Below, in pieces: positions 5,847-13,402 of a stretch of 31,010 bases of DNA; positions within the stretch are counted from its first letter, which is position 1; each line of letters starts with the position of its first letter. The stretch spans positions 1 to 31,010 of IMG/VR virus record IMGVR_UViG_3300033142_000314; one strand, given 5' to 3'. Below the pieces are notes generated by a model. The model saw only the letters and a program-made list of their open reading frames with translations, was not told the DNA's origin and did not search any database. The translations under genes were made by a program, and so were the position numbers. This stretch comes from a virus.

Positions 5847-8396
5847 TTATGCCTCCCACATCTCTAGGTTCATCGGGTCTTGCACTTCCACCTGCAGCGT
5901 AGCCGCATCGTCAGTGACCACCTCCAGCGTCATGGCGTCCTGCGCAGCCACCACGAACGTGAAGTCGTCACGCTGGAACTGGATGGCTGGGTCAAACACG
6001 ATGCCGCTACTGACCAGCGTGAGCACCAGCAGTATAGCTGCCACGGCCTGCCCTGCAATGGCCACCGCCCCCGTGGCAGCCAGGGTCATGGCCAGTATGG
6101 TCGGCGAAGCGTTGCCGCTCACATCCACCGACCCCGTAGCTATCAGGGTGGGTGCGAACAGCGTGTTGCTTGCGGTGCCGCCGACGACGACCTGGCCCGT
6201 AGCTGCCAGGGTTACCGCGAACAGGGTGGCCGCCAGGTCGCCGACCAAGTGCATGCCCGTAGCGGACAGTGTCATCACGAACAGCGTATTGCTGGCCGTA
6301 CCCTGTACCTGCACCGCCCCGGTAGCTGACAGGGTCATTGTCAGCAGCGTAGCGGCAGACGCGCCCTGTACCTGCACTGCACCCGTGGCCGCCAAGGTCA
6401 TGGCGAATATGGTGGTCGCGCTGGTGCCGATTATGTCATCGCTGGTGACCGAGCCGCTACTGGCTAGGGTCATCACGAACAGGGTAGTCGCTGACGTGCC
6501 TTGCACCTGGGCGGCAGCAGTGGCAACCAAGGTCACCACGAATAGCGTGTTCGCTGCGGTGGCCTGCACATCCACCGACCCGGTGGCTGCTAGCGTCATC
6601 ACGAATAGCGTTACAGCCAGGTCGCCTGTGCTGACGGTGCCTACGCTGCCGTCACTGGCCAGCGTCATCACGAAGATGGTTGTGGCGCTGTCGCCCTGCA
6701 CGTCCACGCTACCCGTGGCTGCCACAGTCATCGTGAACAGGGTGGCAGCAAGGTCGCCAGTGTAATGCCCGCCAGGCGCCTGCGCGGCCAGCGTCATCAC
6801 GAACAACGTGGTGGCCGACGTACCTTGCACCTGCACCGTACCCGCAGCCGTTAGGGCGACCACGAAGAGGGTGGTCGCGCTGGTGGCCTGGGCCTGCACA
6901 CTACCTGTACCGACGAGCGTCATGGTGAACAGCGTATTCGCTGCGGTCCCTTGCACCTGCACGCTACCAGTCGCGGCCAGCGTGACCACCAGCACGGTAG
7001 CTGCACCGTCGCCGGTTATCTGGTTGCCCACCTCACCCGTGGAGGCCAGCGTCATCACGAACAGTGTCGTTGCGCTGGTGCCCTGTACCTGGACCGCACC
7101 CGTGCTGGCTAGGGTCATCGTGAAGAGGGTGGCCGCACCGTGGCCTATGCGCTGCGTGGTGGTGCCGGTGGCAGCTAGGGTCATCGTGAATAGCGTGGTG
7201 GCACTGGTGCCTTGCACCTGCACGGCACCGCTACTGGCTAGCGTCACGGCCAGCAGGGTAGCTGCGCCCGCACCCTGCACCTGCACGCTGCCGGTGCTGG
7301 CAAGCGTCACCACGAACAGCGTACCCGCACCGTCGCCGGTGACCGTGGCTGCCACCACCGTGCCGGTGGCTGCTAGGGTCATCGTGAACAGCGTTGCGTC
7401 TAGGGCCTGGAGCGTGACGTTGTCGATCGAGTAGTCGTCGTTGTCACCAGCCTGCATCGCGAAAAAGTCGTCGTTCGTGGTGCCCGCCTCGGCATCGACG
7501 GAGTAGAAGCCTGTTCCCGTGATTGTGACAAGCTCGCCGTTGTCGTTCAAGTTGACGAATACATTTCCCTGGACCCACGCCGTCACATCAAATGTGCAGC
7601 GGTACGTCCGCCCACGAACGATGGTGAGCAGCACCGCAGGTTCCAATCCCGTCCCGTTCGCGGCGTCGAACGTCGCAACCCCGCCCGCGATGGTCCAGCC
7701 AGTGCCCGCGTCCCAACTACTCGGCACATCCATATCGCCGTCAACGACGAGGTCGGCCTGTATCAGCTCGCCCTGCACTTGGACGCTGCCAGTAGCAGCC
7801 AACGTCATGGTGAACAGCGTAGCCGCAAGGTCGCCGGTGTAGTGGCCGCCCGGTGCCTGGGCTGCGAGCGTCATCGTGAACAGGGTCGTCGCGCTGGTGC
7901 CCTGTACCTGCACGCTGCCGGTGGCCACCAGGGTGACAACGAACAGCGTACCCGCAGACGTGCCTTGTATCTGCGCAGCCCCGGTGGCCACCAGGGTCAT
8001 GGCCCACAGCGTGGTCGCGCTGTCACCCTGTACCTGGACTGACCCGGTGGCTGCCAAGGTAACGACGAACAGCGTAGCCGCACCAGCACCAGTTATGGGA
8101 GGGGCAATCACTGTGCCCGTAGACGACAGCGTGACAACGAACAACGTGGTGGCGCTAGTGCCTTGTACTTGCACGCCACCCGTGCTGACCAGCGTGACAA
8201 CGAACAGGGTAGCCGCCGACGCACCTTGCACCTGCACGGTGCCCGTGGCCACCACTGTCATGACGAACAGTGTGGTGGTGCTGGTGCCGCCAATGGCAGG
8301 CAGGGCCAGTGGCCCCAGCACACGCGGGCGTGCGTGCGGGTTAGCTGGCTGGCGTGGGTGGCCAGCCTGCCTGGGCGACGGGTACCGAACGCTCAT
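5847..8396 (-). CDS. Tandem-repeat fibre protein with an inserted carbohydrate-binding-like domain
   Basis: 849 residues from ATG 8396, preceded by AGAGG. A Pro/Arg-rich leader (1-36) is followed by about 30 copies of a unit of about 20 residues, typically SATTLFVMTLAATGSVQVQG, then a non-repeat end of about 50 residues (FDPAIQFQRDDFTFVVAAQD and beyond) rich in alternating hydrophobics. Each unit holds two short beta strands (TLFVMTL and SVQVQG) joined by an ATG turn, as expected for a beta-solenoid or fibrous trimer. Residues 211-332 break the pattern with an unrelated domain (see separate entry). The gene lies between small beta-rich structural genes in the fibre region, so a long tail fibre, spike or surface adhesin is the likely role. 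Repeats differ mostly at silent positions, which shows selection on the protein. I know no named family for this repeat. Confidence 0.85.
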   Translation of the reverse strand: MSVRYPSPRQAGHPRQPANPHARPRVLGPLALPAIGGTSTTTLFVMTVVATGTVQVQGASAATLFVVTLVSTGGVQVQGTSATTLFVVTLSSTGTVIAPPITGAGAATLFVVTLAATGSVQVQGDSATTLWAMTLVATGAAQIQGTSAGTLFVVTLVATGSVQVQGTSATTLFTMTLAAQAPGGHYTGDLAATLFTMTLAATGSVQVQGELIQADLVVDGDMDVPSSWDAGTGWTIAGGVATFDAANGTGLEPAVLLTIVRGRTYRCTFDVTAWVQGNVFVNLNDNGELVTITGTGFYSVDAEAGTTNDDFFAMQAGDNDDYSIDNVTLQALDATLFTMTLAATGTVVAATVTGDGAGTLFVVTLASTGSVQVQGAGAATLLAVTLASSGAVQVQGTSATTLFTMTLAATGTTTQRIGHGAATLFTMTLASTGAVQVQGTSATTLFVMTLASTGEVGNQITGDGAATVLVVTLAATGSVQVQGTAANTLFTMTLVGTGSVQAQATSATTLFVVALTAAGTVQVQGTSATTLFVMTLAAQAPGGHYTGDLAATLFTMTVAATGSVDVQGDSATTIFVMTLASDGSVGTVSTGDLAVTLFVMTLAATGSVDVQATAANTLFVVTLVATAAAQVQGTSATTLFVMTLASSGSVTSDDIIGTSATTIFAMTLAATGAVQVQGASAATLLTMTLSATGAVQVQGTASNTLFVMTLSATGMHLVGDLAATLFAVTLAATGQVVVGGTASNTLFAPTLIATGSVDVSGNASPTILAMTLAATGAVAIAGQAVAAILLVLTLVSSGIVFDPAIQFQRDDFTFVVAAQDAMTLEVVTDDAATLQVEVQDPMNLEMWEA
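5997..8285 (-). repeat. About 30 tandem coding repeats of about 60 bases
   Basis: The unit encodes T-L-F-x-x-T-L-x-x-T-G-x-V-Q-V-Q-G-x-S-A. Most copies are 20 codons; a few are 22-25 codons with a longer second strand or loop. Two distant copies share the longer unit LAAQAPGGHYTGDLAATLFT (near 6743-6804 and 7808-7870) while their DNA differs at many third positions. The array is interrupted once, at 7401-7766. Confidence 0.9.
7401..7766 (-). other. Inserted jelly-roll (CBM4/9-like) domain within the repeat fibre
   Basis: Residues 211-332 of the repeat protein read LVVDGDMDVPSSWDAGTGW, then GGVATFDAANG, RGRTYRCTFDV, and DYSIDNVTLQALD. An N-terminal x-N/DGDM-x-x-W segment, a GGVA-F strand, an RTYR-C-F strand and a closing D-x-SIDNVTL strand are the landmarks of family 4/9-type carbohydrate-binding beta-sandwich modules. 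Codon choice looks different from the flanking repeats (more TCG, GAC and AAC), which suggests the domain was added later. Sugar binding is inferred from family resemblance. Confidence 0.65.
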
Positions 8397-8407
8397 GCGC
8401 TAGGCCT

Positions 8408-8848
8408 CTACTCGTCCCACTCGATGTAGGCTTGGCAGATCTGGCCCGTACCGTTGGCGACTAAGATGCCGACGCCGTTGCCGGTGCCAGGCTGGATCAC
8501 CAGGCCGGAATCGCCGAAGGTCCAGATGATGCCAGCGCCAATGGCCGCACCCAATACGCCAACCCGCAGCCCATCGCCCGATACGATGGTGGGGGTCACC
8601 GTATGCGTGGCGAACCCTGTCATCAGGGGTGGCGGGCCATCAGGGTCGTACTCGTTCTCGGTCAGCGCCGCGCCTTGGGTGCCCGTTGCGGTGAACCGCT
8701 TCACGGCCAACTCCACCGCTACCGCAGTGGTATTGAAGACGCCTATCTCCCTTATGCGGCCACCGCTGGCAGCGGGGGCGTACAGGCTTATGATCGGCAG
8801 TATGGTGCTGCCTATCGCACAGCGGTCTGCTACGGTGAAACGTGCCAT
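8408..8848 (-). CDS. Beta-rich phage structural protein
   Basis: 146 residues from ATG 8848, with TAGGAGCA upstream. The sequence is a series of short beta strands (IREIGVFNTTAVAVELAVKR, GLRVGVLGAAIGAGIIWTF, GLVIQPGTGNGVGILVANG) ending in QAYIEWDE. This is the pattern of a compact beta-barrel/jelly-roll protein that many siphophages carry beside their fibre genes. It sits between the propeller protein and the repeat fibre, with about ten bases to each neighbour. It may be a virion decoration or fibre accessory protein. No catalytic motif is seen. Confidence 0.7.
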   Translation of the reverse strand: MARFTVADRCAIGSTILPIISLYAPAASGGRIREIGVFNTTAVAVELAVKRFTATGTQGAALTENEYDPDGPPPLMTGFATHTVTPTIVSGDGLRVGVLGAAIGAGIIWTFGDSGLVIQPGTGNGVGILVANGTGQICQAYIEWDE

Positions 8849-8857
8849 CAGTTGCTC

Positions 8858-10117
8858 CTATGCTGCTGGTTGAATTGGTGCCATGATAAGTTCTGCAACG
8901 GCTGCAGGGCCGCCACCTGCTATCTCAAACGAGATAACCCTAATGTCGTGGTCGCCGTCCTTATACGCCCACTCAATGCGAGTGGAGCCGCTCACATCCC
9001 TGGAGTGGTCCAGGTCTGCAAAGTTGCGGAGCATCGTGGTGACCTGATCGTAGTCGTCGGTTATGGCGCCTACGTCGGTCCAAGGTGCGGCGGTCCAGGT
9101 GTCGCCCTGGTCGGTGGACGTAGCGCGCTTCCATTGCTGAGTGGCCGCGATAGCGTCCACCGCGATGACGTTTAGCTCATCATCGGCCTCATTCCACCAA
9201 CCCATAATAATAGGGCTCACGTCGTCGTCGTTGAAGTCAGCGTTCATGCTGTCTTCTTGCAGCGTTGGGCTTGCCTCCGATATGCAACGGACCCAGATGT
9301 GCTCCCGCGAGAATGAGCCGTACCCGTAGATCGCGGCTATCTCCGCTGACGCCCCCCCTTCTATGGGGATCGCGGGGGCAATCTCAAACGCACTCAGCTT
9401 TGGGTGTTGCGCGCCTGTGTTGGTGAGCGTCAGGGTTACTAAGTTGTCTCGGGTCTGTATGGTGTTCCATGAAAAGTGGCGGGCGGTAGCGTTGGTGATT
9501 GGACAGAACAGATGGAACCGCTGGCCAGCGGGGCTCCACGCCCCCTGGAGCCCTTGCACGCTTGTGTCCGGGGCGCCGTCTGCGTTGCCTTCGTTCACCC
9601 AGCCACCACCTGACGTCCAGGTCCAGAGGTCGAACCGGATCTGGGGCTGGCCCATGACGTTGGCGGTGTCGCTATACAGGACCGCGTATAACGTGCTGTT
9701 GATATCGTCCCAACCGAACGCGCCGGACCGGGAGGGGTCAGAAGTGTCGCGGTCTATGGTCGTTATGAGGGTGGCTGCTGCATCCCACGCATCCGTGGAG
9801 CAGTCATATTCCCGGTGGAAAATCTCCCTTGTGGCGGTCATTCCGGTGCCAAGGGACTCGGCATAGAAACAGTGAATAGTGTTGCCCACAAGGATGGCGT
9901 TTGCGATGGCTGCGCCACTGCCGCCAGGCACCGCCCACGTCTCCTCCAGCGCGTAAGTGCCTCCAACCGTGGATGCCTTGTGAATCTCAATTTCATGGCC
10001 GCCCGAGATTTGTCGGATGGCGATGTAGAAGGAGCCGTTGTCGGCCTGCCCACCCGCTAACGGACCCGTCTGGGATGACGTGCCAGCGAGGACTAGGGCA
10101 TCAACTTTAATGGTCAT
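8858..10117 (-). CDS. Sialidase-like beta-propeller protein with an Asp-box
   Basis: 419 residues from ATG 10117, which overlaps the stop of the methyltransferase-like gene (ATGA). The protein is built of repeated WD-sized beta blades. A clear Asp-box, S-T-D-Q-G-D-T-W, lies at 334-341, and a degenerate one (STVGGTYALEETW) at 49-61; further blade-like segments occur near 160-180 and 300-330. This fits a sialidase/BNR-type propeller, a fold that phages use to bind or cleave surface glycans. No full sialidase active site (arginine triad, Tyr/Glu pair) can be assigned by eye, so binding is safer than catalysis. The base composition looks less GC-rich than the tail genes, hinting at later acquisition. 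Position in the fibre region supports a receptor-binding role. Confidence 0.7.
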   Translation of the reverse strand: MTIKVDALVLAGTSSQTGPLAGGQADNGSFYIAIRQISGGHEIEIHKASTVGGTYALEETWAVPGGSGAAIANAILVGNTIHCFYAESLGTGMTATREIFHREYDCSTDAWDAAATLITTIDRDTSDPSRSGAFGWDDINSTLYAVLYSDTANVMGQPQIRFDLWTWTSGGGWVNEGNADGAPDTSVQGLQGAWSPAGQRFHLFCPITNATARHFSWNTIQTRDNLVTLTLTNTGAQHPKLSAFEIAPAIPIEGGASAEIAAIYGYGSFSREHIWVRCISEASPTLQEDSMNADFNDDDVSPIIMGWWNEADDELNVIAVDAIAATQQWKRATSTDQGDTWTAAPWTDVGAITDDYDQVTTMLRNFADLDHSRDVSGSTRIEWAYKDGDHDIRVISFEIAGGGPAAVAELIMAPIQPAA

Positions 10118-10773
10118 GCTGGCACCGCCCCCTGCGGGGTCATCCACGAATGCGCAGGCAGCAAAGCCGCCCACTCGTCAATCGTCGCCTTCCAGTTGAT
10201 GTCAGGGTCACCGCTGCCAGGCTCGCCGATTGTCGTCATGTGAACTACTCGGGACACGTCGCGGCTGTCCAGGAATCCCTCGAGCACCGGGGCCATAGCA
10301 ACCACATCAACGTCGTCGTAGCACGAAACAACATCCTCCGTCACCACCCACGCAAAGTTGCGTGAGCCAGTTGCAGAAATAAGCTCGTCGGGTGCACGGG
10401 CGTGGCGAAAGTCACGGGCCACCACTACGGATTCAGGGTCGGCCTCAGTCGGCATCATAGACGCAATCCACGCCGAACTGTCGATTCCGTAGACATTCTG
10501 GAAGCCCGCCGCCTTAGCTGCTTCTATCAGGAACCCGAACGCGCACCCAACGACAAGCACCCGGTCACCCCGCGCAATCCCGTGGAGGCGCGTGAGGCGA
10601 GCCCAACGCCACTTGAACAACTCCAACTCGTCGGTGCGGAAGTCGCCGAACCCGCGCCCGAGACCTATGCGTGAGTAGTGAAACCACACACCGCGCTGAG
10701 GGTGCGCCGGGTCTGTGATCCTGGTGCGATAGAACCGATCGAACTCGGTTTGCGTCCACGTCTCAACCGGCAT
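10114..10773 (-). CDS. Class I S-adenosylmethionine-dependent methyltransferase-like protein
   Basis: 219 residues from ATG 10773; an in-frame ATG at 10806 is an alternative, and neither has a strong ribosome-binding site. Motif I is clear: RVLVVGCAFGFLIEAAKAAG at 71-90, followed by the acidic end of strand 2, YGID (D98), which contacts the ribose of the cofactor. A motif like post-strand-4 (VVTEDVVSCYDD, 143-154) holds the usual acidic/hydrophobic pattern. This is the core of a Rossmann-fold methyltransferase. The substrate cannot be read: no N6-adenine DPPY or cytosine PC motif is present, so a DNA methylase is unlikely, and sugar or small-molecule methylation is more plausible next to a sulfotransferase. 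The start overlaps the sulfotransferase end by 11 bases, and the end overlaps the propeller start. Confidence 0.85.
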   Translation of the reverse strand: MPVETWTQTEFDRFYRTRITDPAHPQRGVWFHYSRIGLGRGFGDFRTDELELFKWRWARLTRLHGIARGDRVLVVGCAFGFLIEAAKAAGFQNVYGIDSSAWIASMMPTEADPESVVVARDFRHARAPDELISATGSRNFAWVVTEDVVSCYDDVDVVAMAPVLEGFLDSRDVSRVVHMTTIGEPGSGDPDINWKATIDEWAALLPAHSWMTPQGAVPA

Positions 10774-11284
10774 ACGTGTACCCGTACCTTTCCACGTCAG
10801 CAGCATAGAAGCTGCCCACCCGGTTGCGAAGCTCTGGCGTGTAGTAGTGGTCGCAGGGTAGGCGCTCCTGATAGTGCACATGCGGCAGCGCCTTGGGGCA
10901 CTCCACGCCGAACAGGTAGGCGATGACGTGGGCATGCTCCAGCAGCCGCTCGAAGCGGCCCACGTAGTGCGCGCCCTGCAGAAAGTGCGCACAGGGTGCT
11001 GCAATGGGCACCGCCTGCATGGGGCCTGCCACCCAGTCGGCAAAGCTGCTGGCCCGGTGGGCTCGCCTGTGGTGCTCGTACAGGCTTATAGCCCTGTCCC
11101 ATGGGTTGCGCGCCATGCCTATGACAAGTCGGTTGTCGCCGTCCCGGCCAGCATGGTAGGGCCTGTGCCCGGTAGTTAGGGGCGCTGCCAGCCCAAGGGC
11201 TTGACGCAGCGTGCCCCCGCCCGCGCGCGGTACGTGCACGAACAGGGGCTCAAGCTGCAGCGCGGGGGGTGCCGCGACGGGCAC
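10763..11284 (-). CDS. Sulfotransferase-like protein (family 2, carbohydrate sulfotransferase type)
   Basis: 173 residues if started at GTG 11284, one base after the stop of the upstream gene; the frame runs further up but only as antisense-like text without a ribosome-binding site. The 5'-phosphosulfate loop is LFVHVPRAGGGTL (14-26), and the 3'-phosphate motif is RNPWDRAIS (59-67), with R59 and S67 in the expected places. YVGRFERLLEH (107-117) and the end block with YYTPELRNRV and DVERYGYTY match Sulfotransfer_2 proteins. These use PAPS to sulfate sugar hydroxyls. The canonical Lys of the first loop (PKTGG) is Arg20 here, so activity should be tested. Sulfotransferases are rare in phages. 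The gene is embedded in the fibre region and overlaps the methyltransferase-like gene, so the two probably act on one substrate, perhaps a virion or host surface glycan. Confidence 0.85.
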   Translation of the reverse strand: MPVAAPPALQLEPLFVHVPRAGGGTLRQALGLAAPLTTGHRPYHAGRDGDNRLVIGMARNPWDRAISLYEHHRRAHRASSFADWVAGPMQAVPIAAPCAHFLQGAHYVGRFERLLEHAHVIAYLFGVECPKALPHVHYQERLPCDHYYTPELRNRVGSFYAADVERYGYTYAG

Positions 11285-11285
11285 C

Positions 11286-11651
11286 TTATCCGCCGTCTTG
11301 GTCGGGAGTCCACTTCTTGGGTGGCTCAAACGACGTCGCGTCCCGCATGGCCTCGCGAAAGTTATCGAAGCCCCCACCAATGGGCGGCAGCTTTGCGCCC
11401 TCCTCCTTGGCGGCTGCAATGCGCGCACGCATCTCCTCCTCGCCTTGCGTAAGCGCACGCATGCGCGACGTGGCCTCCAGGTACGCCAGGGTGACCAGGC
11501 TTTCGCCGCCATACCCTGTGCGCGTAAAGGCCTCAAGCAGTTGGTCTAGTTCCTTGGTGGTACCAGCCACCGCGAAGGCCGTCATCTTCGCGACCTGCGA
11601 ACTGTTCTCTGCGTTTAGCCTGCGTATCCGTACTTCCCTGCCTTCGGCCAT
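11286..11651 (-). CDS. Small helical protein of unknown function
   Basis: 121 residues from ATG 11651, with GGAG eight bases upstream. The predicted structure is mostly helical (ELDQLLEAFTRTGYGGESLV, EEEMRARIAAAKEEGA) with a Pro/Gly-rich C-terminal tail (PKKWTPDQDGG). It ends one base before the GTG of the sulfotransferase gene, so they are likely co-translated. No family is recognised. A chaperone or trimerisation factor for a fibre is possible by position only. Confidence 0.75.
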   Translation of the reverse strand: MAEGREVRIRRLNAENSSQVAKMTAFAVAGTTKELDQLLEAFTRTGYGGESLVTLAYLEATSRMRALTQGEEEMRARIAAAKEEGAKLPPIGGGFDNFREAMRDATSFEPPKKWTPDQDGG

Positions 11652-11689
11652 GGTCCGTCTCCAATGCTGGGGGATTGGCGACGCGCAGC

Positions 11690-12112
11690 TTAGATGCTGA
11701 ACGTCCAGGTGTTGATGGTGACCTGCTGCCCGACGGCGATGGTGGTGTTGTCCAGGTCCAGGTCGCCCGACCCCTGGCCCACCGTGCCTTCGATGCGCTC
11801 GTCCGTGCTGCCCGTGGCGCCGTCAGCGTCGCCGGACTGCTTCATCCGGAAGTGCGCCGCCGTGCCCGCAGCATTCGCGCTCGTGTCCTCCCAGGTGCCC
11901 GCCTTGGCAATGCTGGGGCTGGCGGCAGCCGCGAACGCGTCCGCTGGCAGCGTGATCTGCGCCAGCAGCGTGCCACCCACAGCAGCGTTGGGGCCAGGCG
12001 CAGCGCCCGTGCGGATATCCAGCGCCCCAGAGTCGAAGTTGATCCCAGCCAGCGAGTTGAAGGCGTGGTCCAGGAAGCTCTCTTTCATGAAATCCGATAG
12101 TGCGATGGCCAT
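11690..12112 (-). CDS. Beta-rich minor structural protein
   Basis: 140 residues from ATG 12112, with AGAGGAAA upstream. The start (SDFMKESFLDHAFN) is an amphipathic helix, followed by beta strands typical of short phage fibre or virion proteins: IDIRTGAAPGP-like and GGTLLAQITLPADAF segments, then a DLDLDNTTIAVGQQVTINTW end. The phrase GG-x-LLA-x-ITLPADAF occurs in small structural proteins encoded beside phage tail-fibre genes. It probably contributes to the tail tip or fibre; the exact part is unknown. Confidence 0.7.
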   Translation of the reverse strand: MAIALSDFMKESFLDHAFNSLAGINFDSGALDIRTGAAPGPNAAVGGTLLAQITLPADAFAAAASPSIAKAGTWEDTSANAAGTAAHFRMKQSGDADGATGSTDERIEGTVGQGSGDLDLDNTTIAVGQQVTINTWTFSI

Positions 12113-12237
12113 GGGTTTCCTCTTTAGTTAGGGGGCGCCGCACCATGCCCGGTTCGCGGCGTCCTTGGGAATCACGCGGTGGCCAACGCCATCCGCTGCG
12201 ACGTACTAAGCTGCGGGTGCTGGTGGTACTGCGCAAG

Positions 12238-12600
12238 CTACGCGCTGGCCTCCAATGCCGCGATAACAGGCAGCACCGTGCGCATGCGGTTGCCCGTGAT
12301 GGTCTTGGTAAGCTCTGTCAGCTTTTCGTGCAGGAAGGTTGCCTCGGCATCCTCCAGTTCGAACTCGGCGGATATGCCCTCCATCTTGTACAGGGGTGGG
12401 GCAGCCTGCAGGGGTGGGGCGCCGCACGCCTTGCACACCTCCTTCCTTGCTGGCACTGGGTCGGGCTTACCCGCCTCTTCGAGCTTGGTCAGTATCTTAT
12501 CCGCAATACGTAGCGACGCCACGTCATCGTGCGTGCACACCGCCACCACTGGGTAGACCAGATCGTTGTAGTCGGCTCGGGTTACTGTGATCGTCTTCAT
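12238..12600 (-). CDS. Small protein with a CxxC motif, unknown function
   Basis: 120 residues from ATG 12600, with AAGGAGCA eight bases upstream. The N-terminal part (KTITVTRADYNDLVYPVVAV) is beta then helical. CKACGAPP near 58-65 holds two cysteines, and the C-terminal half is helical and acidic (EFELEDAEATFLHEKLTELT). The presence of Cys 23 and the CxxC suggests a metal site or redox pair. No family is recognised. A 125-base gap separates it from the next gene. Confidence 0.75.
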   Translation of the reverse strand: MKTITVTRADYNDLVYPVVAVCTHDDVASLRIADKILTKLEEAGKPDPVPARKEVCKACGAPPLQAAPPLYKMEGISAEFELEDAEATFLHEKLTELTKTITGNRMRTVLPVIAALEASA

Positions 12601-12631
12601 GGCTGCTGCTCCTTGCTGGGGTTGTGGTTGC

Positions 12632-12781
12632 CTACTGCTCGCGGTCGCGGCGACTGCCGCCACTGCGCGTGCGCTGCGGTGCTGCCTGCCTGCGGCTGCG
12701 GCGCCTGCTGAGCAAGAAACCAATGCCCGCAAACGTCACTGCCAGGGACACCACTGTTATGATCCAGCCTGCGGTGCTCAT
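12632..12781 (-). CDS. 49-residue single-span membrane protein
   Basis: A short gene in the gap between two larger ones. ATG 12781 has GAGGAGCA six bases upstream, and the frame stops at TAG 12634-12632. One membrane span occupies about 5-24 (GWIITVVSLAVTFAGIGFLL), and an Arg-rich cytoplasmic tail follows (SRRRSRRQ, then GGSRRDREQ). The strong ribosome-binding site and clear topology support a real gene. The role is unknown; short tail-anchored or type I proteins in phage late regions can regulate lysis or exclusion. Confidence 0.7.
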   Translation of the reverse strand: MSTAGWIITVVSLAVTFAGIGFLLSRRRSRRQAAPQRTRSGGSRRDREQ

Positions 12782-12796
12782 ATGCTGCTCCTCGGG

Positions 12797-13402
12797 TTAG
12801 GGTGCTGTCACTACTAAGCGTATCATGGTCACTTCAATGTCTGCCTCGTCGCCACCGTCGGCCACACAGGCCCGCCCCACTATGCGCACGCGCATGTCGG
12901 TGGTGTCGGTTAGCAGGTCGTTCTTCTCCGACGTGGTCAGCACTAGCTGCTTAGTTGCCATTGACGTGGACAAGGATACAGCCAAGTCGCTGGCTATGGC
13001 ACCACCGCTGCCCTGGTGCAGCTCTATGTCTACGTTGCCAGTAGGGGGTGACGTGTCGGCAAAGGTGTCCTTCACGCGCGCACGCACCTCCAGTATAAAC
13101 GACTCCGCCCCCGACGGCGTGCCCGTAAAGTCGGGGAAGTCCAGCACGAAATTCTGGTCATCCTGTGGGCTGCCGCATATAGCAGTGAACCTGCCACCGC
13201 CACCGCTTTCAGTGGTGATGCCCTCGGTGTCTGGTGTGACGCCGTCGTCTACGTTTTGGAATAGGTTGGTGTTATTGCCAAGCGTAGGCGTACCCAGCGG
13301 GTCATCAACCTTGATGTATATACCGTCGGTGCGGTCGGCGTTGACGTACAGGGTTTCCGTTATGGGCACCCGCTTCGGATACATGATTGGCGGATAAACC
13401 AT
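12797..13402 (-). CDS. Beta-sandwich fibre-region protein
   Basis: 201 residues from ATG 13402, which overlaps the stop of the hub gene (TGATG); a later in-frame ATG at 13384 is possible. The C-terminal half has a regular set of strands (SFILEVRARVKDTF, NVDIELHQGSGG, DMRVRIVGRA, DIEVTMIRLVV). The pattern L-x-VRAR ... V-x-IELHQG ... TDT-T-DMRVRI is common in phage structural and adhesin proteins with jelly-roll domains. It is probably a tail-tip or fibre accessory protein co-translated with the large hub/fibre. Confidence 0.75.
   Translation of the reverse strand: MVYPPIMYPKRVPITETLYVNADRTDGIYIKVDDPLGTPTLGNNTNLFQNVDDGVTPDTEGITTESGGGGRFTAICGSPQDDQNFVLDFPDFTGTPSGAESFILEVRARVKDTFADTSPPTGNVDIELHQGSGGAIASDLAVSLSTSMATKQLVLTTSEKNDLLTDTTDMRVRIVGRACVADGGDEADIEVTMIRLVVTAP

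Noticed and set aside
6808-7434. Plus-strand frames antisense to the repeat fibre
   Set aside because: They mirror the repeats on the other strand (Val/Thr/Ser-rich) and lack ribosome-binding sites; they are shadows of the repeat.
5997-8285. CRISPR array or non-coding tandem repeat
   Set aside because: The period of about 60 bases is in frame with a single protein, copies differ at silent sites, and there are no unique spacers.
10114-10773. DNA methyltransferase of a restriction-modification system
   Set aside because: No DPPY/NPPY or PC catalytic motif, no target-recognition region and no endonuclease nearby; a non-DNA substrate is more likely.
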